From Cheilinus undulatus (taxonomy: Eukaryota > Chordata > Actinopteri > Labriformes > Labridae), in NCBI RefSeq assembly GCF_018320785.1, contig NC_054866.1:29427000-29490999 (forward strand): 64,000 nucleotides of DNA, in the 5' to 3' direction. A model generated the notes under the pieces. That model was not told the origin of the DNA and made no database searches. It saw only the letters and a list, made by a program, of their open reading frames with translations. The position numbers and the translations under genes are program-made. Below, piece by piece: positions 57,545-64,000 of this stretch (position 1 is its first letter; each line of letters opens with the position of its first letter).

Positions 57545-58445
57545 TAAATATGGTGTGCCTTGAGATTTTGGCTTGATCTTCTTTAGGCAACAAAAGGTTA
57601 AAAACCACTGCTTTAGATAACTCTGAGGCCCTGTTCCAAAAGTCTGCTGCCACATTAGCCTGAAGGTGCACAGTTTAGATAGTTTAGGGGAAATTTCTTG
57701 TGATACTGTTTTGCCTTTTTTAACTCTGTGTCCAGATATAAAAGTGTCATTTTTCAAGTCCTTAAGAACAACTTGATGCAGATTTTGAGAAAGCTCAAAC
57801 ACGGCCAAACTTCTCAAGCTGCCAGAGGGGATTTAGTGATGTTGAAGAAACATTCTTGGACAAATAGGTTTCATTAGCATTTTAAATCCATTATGAATTC
57901 TGAAAACTACTCAAAACAAAATCATAAAATCTGACGTGAAGTGCAGTCTTTCTCTATTAATGCAGGATTATCATTATCATATAGAATTTGCCCCAAAATT
58001 AAAAGCTCTCTAATTAAGACTCAGAAACTGTTTAAAACTTTAATTTAGTATAGTTGCCGATGTCAGTTCATTTCTGAGGACGGCTATCAAAGATACATGT
58101 TTAGTGGAATACAGATGATACAATCTGCCTTGGCTGTTCTTTAGCTATGTAGCCTTCTTGTTTTGGCCAGAGCAGCTCTGTGGCTTTTTGGCTTTGGCAG
58201 TTAATAATACAAACTCTGAAATGCCTCAATCCTCTGAGTAAATCACTGCCAGCACTCCAAAGGATTTACTGATGTGTTAAAACATTTTGTGAATGTCAAC
58301 TTCTCCTTTTTAAGAAACAAGAAAACCTGACCTTTATCTTAAGCTCATCTGTTCCAATCCATAGAATATCTGCTGGAAGAAAAGTATTTGCTCTCACTTA
58401 AAGGTTAGGTTATTTCTTTAAAGCTGACATCCAGTTGAAAGTATA

Positions 58446-58757
58446 CAACCTGAAACTTTACCCAACTTTGCATGTTCTCTTAAAATACGTTTACGTTTTT
58501 GAAATGAAAACAACTCACTGCTGTTCTTTGTTAAAACTAGCGCTTTAGCAGCAGCCACGCTAATCTCTTCCGCCATAATTGCACCGGCCTCTTGTTGCTG
58601 CTTGCTTACGTCATGACTCCGCCGCCCCCAAAAGTACTGCCCCTCAATGCTGATTGGTCCTGTTACTTTCTAACTGGGCCCAAACGCTTCAGATGGGATC
58701 TTTGCAAGATGAATTTGCCAGTAAGAAACACGGGAATAGGCAAATCCATCAAGGTTA
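58446..58757. mobile_element. inverted, shorter relative of the 56796 insertion
   Basis: In reverse it matches 56796-57075: taaccttgatggatttgcc, atcttgcaaag, tttgggccc, gaccaatcagc, gcaattatggcggaagag, aacaaagaacagcagtgagt. The end at 58757 (aaggtta) is clear; the other end near 58446 is approximate. Confidence 0.65.
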
Positions 58758-59329
58758 CATCAGATGAGGATGGAATGTAAAATTATTTACCTATGAACAG
58801 CTCTGCTGAAGTGAAGTGTTGTTTGTCTTGTTTTGTAATGTACTAAAGTCCTAAAAGAGCATAATGATAAGGAGAATCATGTTTTAGACTTTTGATTTGC
58901 TACATCCTGATTGGAGAGGCCTGGTTGACCCCTAAGTGGACATGAGTCCTCACTCATCGACCTCACTCATTGACCTCTTGTTACACCCACCTGAATACTA
59001 AAGCATAGTACACAGCTCCAGCCACAAAGCCTGCAGAGGACACTGAGTGCAGAAACTACAGGGGGCAGAAGTGCCTGGGGAAAGAGTGGATTTAAACAAC
59101 AAAAGAGAGAGTCAGCCTCCATCTGAGTTGTTCAATGGTACCATAGCTAGATTACATTACAACCAGGTTGGTTGAATTTTTTTCTTTCCATGGTGTCATT
59201 CAGAAGCAGCTTTGAGTCAGAAACTGGGCACACGGAGAGTACTGGATCAAATCCTGTTTGTTAATAATTGTTGTATAACATAAATGATGTGTTTTATATG
59301 TATTTTTTAAAGCTTTTTTTGCACCTTAC

Positions 59330-59455
59330 TTGACCGGGCAGGTTCAGAGTGACAGAAAATGTGAGAAAACTGAGTTTGAAGTTGACATGCTCAGCAAGAA
59401 CATAAAGCTCATGTATAAGGAACACAAGCTCTACCGACTGAGCCAAGTGAGATAA
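59330..59455 (-). repeat. possible tRNA-derived SINE, reverse orientation
   Basis: On the minus strand cacttggctcagtcggtaga is a good A-box (tRNA-like), but the B box is eroded. It is not an intact tRNA. Confidence 0.35.
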
Positions 59456-60259
59456 ATCAAAATGTTTTTTTTTTTTGTTTTTTTTTTTTACAACTATTAC
59501 ATGGTAAAATTGTAGAAGGCACATTAAGTCTTCCCTCATATTGTTATGCTTCATGTCGTTATTTCTGGCCGGAAACATAGATAAAATGCAGATTAAATAT
59601 TAAAGGCCATGATTTAAAACCTTTTCATTTGCTAATTTATTGTTCAGCACGAATATTACCAGAATCAATAGTTGATGTTTGGCTTTAATACCAGTTAAAT
59701 GTTATGCTCCAAGCCACCAACCACCAGAGCCCCAACCTGACCTGTGGTTCAGAGCCAGGTCGGACCAGAATCCTTAGACAAACCAAATTGCATCGTTTGC
59801 TCACATTTTAAAACAGTTTTCAATTTTAACTTTATCTGAGTGTTTCACTTACCTTTAGACTTGTTGGTTAATCTGAATTTAAGTTTCCATTTTAAATTAG
59901 ACACCAAGATTTAGGTTGGGCAACATTTTACAGTGAATATAACAAGGTGAATAAATATTACTAACACAGCTTAAAGAAAAGTAAGTTATGTATCAGGTTA
60001 TTAGCTCTTATGGATAAGATATTGATAAGTAACCACCACTATGTTCTACCAAAGCCTACAGTGGACAAACTTGGCTCCAGTTTTATTTTTCAGTTTCATG
60101 GTTTCATGGTACCAAAAGTTTCTCTGGGCCTCAGCTTGGAAGATGAGGTGGCAGGGGCATCAAATAGGGAACAAAAGTTTGGATGACTATAAAGCCTTTG
60201 GACACCTACATAGGTGCTCTGTTTATTCTAGCTGGTAAAGTCAGAAGAAGCTGAAAATA

Positions 60260-61026
60260 CAGACGCGTCTCAAAAAATTAGAATGTCATGTAAAAGTTCA
60301 TTTTTCTGTCATTTAATTCAAAAAGTCAAATTTCCATTAAGTCTAGGTTCATCTCATACAAAGGGAAATATTTCAAGACTTTTTTGTTTTAATCTTTTAA
60401 TTACATCTTTCAGCTCACGAAAATAAAAAATCTGCTTTTTCAAAATATTAGAATATTGAAACATGATTCAAAATAAATGTAAAATAGAAATAATTATGCT
60501 CATTTATGCACTCTGTACTTGGTCAGGGATCCTTTTACACAAATTACTGCATCAGTGTGATGTTGCACGGAGCCACTCAGTCTGTGACACTGTTGGGTTG
60601 TTATGAAAGTTGCTCTGATAGCAGCCTTCAGCTCATGAACTGTCAAATCCGGTGTCTGTCATCTTCCTCGTGACAGTTCCCCAGAGATTCTATGGGGTTC
60701 AGGTCAGGCCAGATGACTGGCCAATCAAACACATACCACAGTCTGTCTTCCCCATGATTGTGGTTGTGTGAACTGAACTAGTGTGAGGGGAAAAAAGGCT
60801 CACAACACCTCAGCACACTTGACTTTTCCATAATATTCTTATGTTTTGGGAAAGTGGATTTTATATTTTTATGCGCTGTAAACTGTGTCATCAAGATAAG
60901 AAAAAGTCTTTCAGTATTTCATTTTGTATGAGATTAATCTAGATTATTTGGAAGTGGAACTTTTTGAATTTAATCACTGAATAAAATTAGCTTTTACACG
61001 ATATTCATATTTTTTAGATGCACCTG
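60260..61026 (-). mobile_element. Tc1-like element, internally deleted
   Basis: It ends agatgcacctg at 61026 with TA after; the left end cagacgcgtctcaaaaaatt with TA before is a mutated form of the same terminus. It belongs to the same family as 22678-23944. The minus-strand piece near 60690-60735 gives a PDLNPIES-like catalytic block. Confidence 0.75.
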
Positions 61027-61129
61027 TAGGTGGAGCTATTGTGAGAAATAATTTAAGCACCAACAGAAGCGACAACAGGCCATGAAATCGTCCCACCTAA
61101 ACAGGCTGTGCAATTCCAACAGCCAGGTA

Positions 61130-61250
61130 AGTAAATAAGTAAAATTTATTTAATATAGCACCTTTCATAGAGCAAGTCACAAAGTGCTTTACAAAACAAA
61201 ATAATAAAACAGCAAGAATACATACAATGAGCAAGAATAAAAGACAGAAT
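61130..61250. repeat. LINE/SINE-type 3' tail repeat
   Basis: The words tttatttaatatagcacctt and caagtcacaaagtgctttac form a fish repeat tail seen in many genomes. The exact family is not named. Confidence 0.4.
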
Positions 61251-63383
61251 TAGTGCAAGTAGAGAAGTCTGTCAAACAACCCACACACTCCTGAGGAGGT
61301 TCAATCATGGTCTCAACCACTGACACTTGCGTGGGTGTTCAGGGTATTTAAGGGCCCATGACGGCAGGGGCCCTGTAACCTAAGGGTAGTGAAGCAATAG
61401 GGTTCAATGTGATGATTTTCATTGGGCCTTAAATCCCTTTCAGCGTCTTTGAGAGGGGGGAGTAAGTATTGCAGTACACAGTGCACTACTTAAAAATCAT
61501 TCTGCTCATTCAAATTCAACCGTGATCATGCATCTCATCCTAATAATGGAACAAAGTCATCAGTAATGATCAAGCAAACTTCATTACTGTCTAAAAACAA
61601 GGTTGTGATCCCAATTACAATGTCATCAAACCAAATGGAGGCAGTCACTGAATGTTTGTTAGAAGAAAAGCGCATTTATTTCATGTTGGTATATACTCTC
61701 AATATTGTATAGTATATGTTTGAAGAGAAAGTTTGTCAAGGATTTTTCCATCTGAACATGTTTTGGATGAATGATTCATGTAGTTGTTGAAATCTTTTAA
61801 CAGATGGATTCTCTCCAGTGATCCAATATGTGCAGCACATCAGTGCAGCCACTTTGAAGGGCACATTAAAACATCTTCCATGTCCAATTCCAGAACTGTT
61901 AGTAACCATTACTCGCTCACCTGCACTTCGCCCCGCAGAGATGGCATCTCATGGTGGCAGATTGCGCTGTTTGATTTCTCATTTTCTATGCAAGTGTCCA
62001 TAATCAACAGCAGGGATATGCTCTCTGATCCCATCTGACCTAATGCCTTGCGCATTATCTGACAGTGTGGAAGAAACCCGCCCTTCCCTAGTAACACTGT
62101 TGCCATGGCCTTTGTGGAAACTGTCCAGTCCCTTTGGCTAATTTGCAAGGCGTGATGAGAATTGAGAACCCTTAAATATGCAAAACAGGAACGTTGATTA
62201 CTCTTGATGACTCTCTTAACCCACTTTGCTGGCTCTTTTTTATGGTCTCATTTGCTTCCAGGTTTTTTTTCCAGGTGTGTCAGCTGGCATTCCTATCCCT
62301 TGTGTTTGAATAAGTCATACATTTCCATGATTGTGAGGCTGCTGAGCATCTGTAGACAGCTGGGGGCAGTGGATCGACAAATATCTAATCCAAATGAGGT
62401 CAAGGTTTACCATGTGCAATTCTGAAAAGATGATTTAATGATGTCCTGTGCCTCGTTATATGGACTGAGAATATATTAGAGCTGCTCTCTTTGACATGGC
62501 AGTAAGCCACATAGTGCATAATGATTTCAGACAGTCCAGTGATTTTCAGGCTAAATACATGAAGTCCATTTCCTCTTCAACCTCTGACTGCTCAACCCGT
62601 GACTAAACAGCCAGCATGACTTCTTAAAGTCCAATGATTTTTAGTAATATTAGAGCTAGATAATGTTGGATTCACACTGCAGTAACAATGTCTATCCAAG
62701 TCTGCAAGGCCAAATGTTATCTCTTTGTATCGCCCTTTCATTAAGAGAGGTCAAACTCTCTTTAATATTGCCTCCCTACTGAAAGAAACACTCAAAAGTT
62801 ACATTTACACTTTTGGGGAAGTGCAATAAACCTAAAAATCTTCACTTCAGCAGTATGAAAAATTTCAGCCCCCACTTTACACAATATGTTGCTTTTTGTA
62901 TTCCCCACCCATGCATTTCCTTAGAAATAGCATTCCCTTTCTCTGTAGGGTTTGATTTTCAAAAAAAAGCCTACAAACATCCTGCTGTTCTGCTTTCAGA
63001 TGTAATTCTGACAGTGCACCCTCCGTTCTGCTGTTCATTCATGCTGACTGGATGTGCACAAACAATCAGCGTCACAGATGCTGCAAAGTACCAGAAAAAT
63101 TGTCCTTTTTTCCACATAGGCAAAAGCTCACTTGTAGCAGATACACTGAGAATTGCACAAACATACTGCTCAGTGTTTTCTGAGTGTATGCGACATAGTT
63201 ACGCTTGGGCAGGCTATGCTTTCCTTGCAGAGGCATAATGCAGACAAACATGCAAAGGGATATTAGACTTCTCAGGTACTAAAACGATCAAATCTTGTAA
63301 ATGTAAATCTTTGTAAGTATGATTGCTGGATGCAGTTAGTATCTGTGCATACCTCTGTTTAGGACCTTTCCTTTGTTTATATT

Positions 63384-63425
63384 TGCTACATGCCAATTGT
63401 CACATTTGCTACATGCCAATTGTCA
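63384..63425. repeat. 21-bp tandem duplication
   Basis: tttgctacatgccaattgtc plus a/ca occurs twice head to tail, with no other unit. Confidence 0.85.
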
Positions 63426-64000
63426 CATTTGTCTGTCTATTGTCACTTTTTTCAGTCTGCAAGGGTTTTTCCATACCTTGAACAGCAGAAAATGTCATAT
63501 ACTCTTAAAAACATACTTTACCTTTATGTTGAAAGATAGAAAGTCTGCATTTACAGGTTACTATACAATTTTTGCAATATTTAGCTCATGAATATATTTG
63601 CATATGTTATGCATACAGGTGGTGTACTCAGCTTATTTAGCCGTCTGATTAAAGGTCTTAACTTGATAACTTCAAAATGGATCACAGCTGTGAAAACCCC
63701 AATTCAGATGTGGTCCACTTTTATGACAGCACTTTGAATATCATAAAGTTAATTCAACATTCGAGTCAGTTTCATTTCAAGACAATGTCATAAAATGATA
63801 TCTGTCAATCAGTGCCTTGTATTTAATGGAAATGTAATTTCTCACTAAAAATATGCAAATTACACCATTAAATTGCTCCTTTAAGTCATAAGCCAGGAAA
63901 GCAAGTGCGCAAAGATAATATTTTCAGGAAGATGCTGATGCCATTTTATTTTCATGTCCGTACTTCTAGAGGAATATCTGTAAAAGTCAAAGTGAACCAG

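Larger units (their letters stand above)
54300..64000. other. intergenic / 5' flank of the PRLHR-like gene
   Basis: No coding sequence is recognised. Contents: a MITE (54788-55155), a Tc1-like element with a nested insertion (55900-57544), a second related insertion (58446-58757), a reversed SINE-like stretch (59330-59455), a Tc1-like element (60260-61026), a LINE/SINE-type 3' tail (61130-61250) and a 21-bp tandem duplication (63384-63425). From 61300 to 64000 nothing else stands out; no next gene is visible before the window ends. Confidence 0.6.

Noticed and set aside
61300..64000. Possible conserved enhancer region or next gene
   Set aside because: Conservation cannot be judged from one sequence, and the ORFs here show no domain or splice support.

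Overview
The window is vertebrate nuclear DNA, almost certainly from a teleost fish. The genes are split by GT-AG introns, the coding density is low and the DNA is AT-rich. The non-coding sequence is crowded with fish-type repeats: Tc1-like transposons, hAT and other MITEs, tRNA-derived SINEs, and L1 and L2-like LINE pieces. No bacterial, phage, CRISPR or rRNA feature is seen. The species cannot be named from sequence alone.

Three protein genes are supported. (1) 4365-26721, + strand: prkd2, protein kinase D2, as 18 coding exons. Every junction keeps phase, and together they encode 828 residues from the second coding exon to the stop; the N-terminal exon lies upstream of the window. Order: end of the N-terminal ubiquitin-like/dimerisation region, C1a, C1b, acidic linker, PH domain, Ser/Thr kinase domain, C-terminal tail ending VSIL. 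(2) 42943-43977, + strand: a single-coding-exon class A GPCR of the proton-sensing/lysolipid group (GPR4/GPR65/GPR68/GPR132), closest by eye to GPR132. A splice acceptor in the 5' UTR implies an upstream non-coding exon. (3) 51784-54284, - strand: a prolactin-releasing-peptide-receptor-like GPCR (PRLHR family), three coding exons, 360 residues.

The layout is: 1-4364 intron sequence with a TTAA-flanked MITE inside a SINE and two Tc1-like end fragments; 4365-26721 prkd2, whose introns carry a near-complete Tc1 element, further Tc1-like and hAT insertions, a LINE 3' end and SINEs; 27-38 kb a repeat-rich intergenic stretch with an L1 reverse transcriptase remnant split by another insertion that carries a 37-bp perfect palindrome; 38-44.5 kb the GPR132-like gene; 44.5-50.8 kb intergenic with a TIR element and a roughly 220-bp tandem array; 50.8-54.3 kb the PRLHR-like gene; 54.3-64 kb intergenic with nested Tc1-like/MITE insertions.

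The three genes are not an operon or a cassette. All three act in signalling: PRKD2 lies downstream of diacylglycerol, PKC and G-protein-coupled receptors, but adjacency gives no evidence that they work together. I see no convincing undescribed system. The best leads are an in-frame 18-nt microexon in prkd2, a changed motif in the kinase C-lobe, the introns of the PRLHR-like gene, and several nested non-autonomous transposons with readable target duplications.
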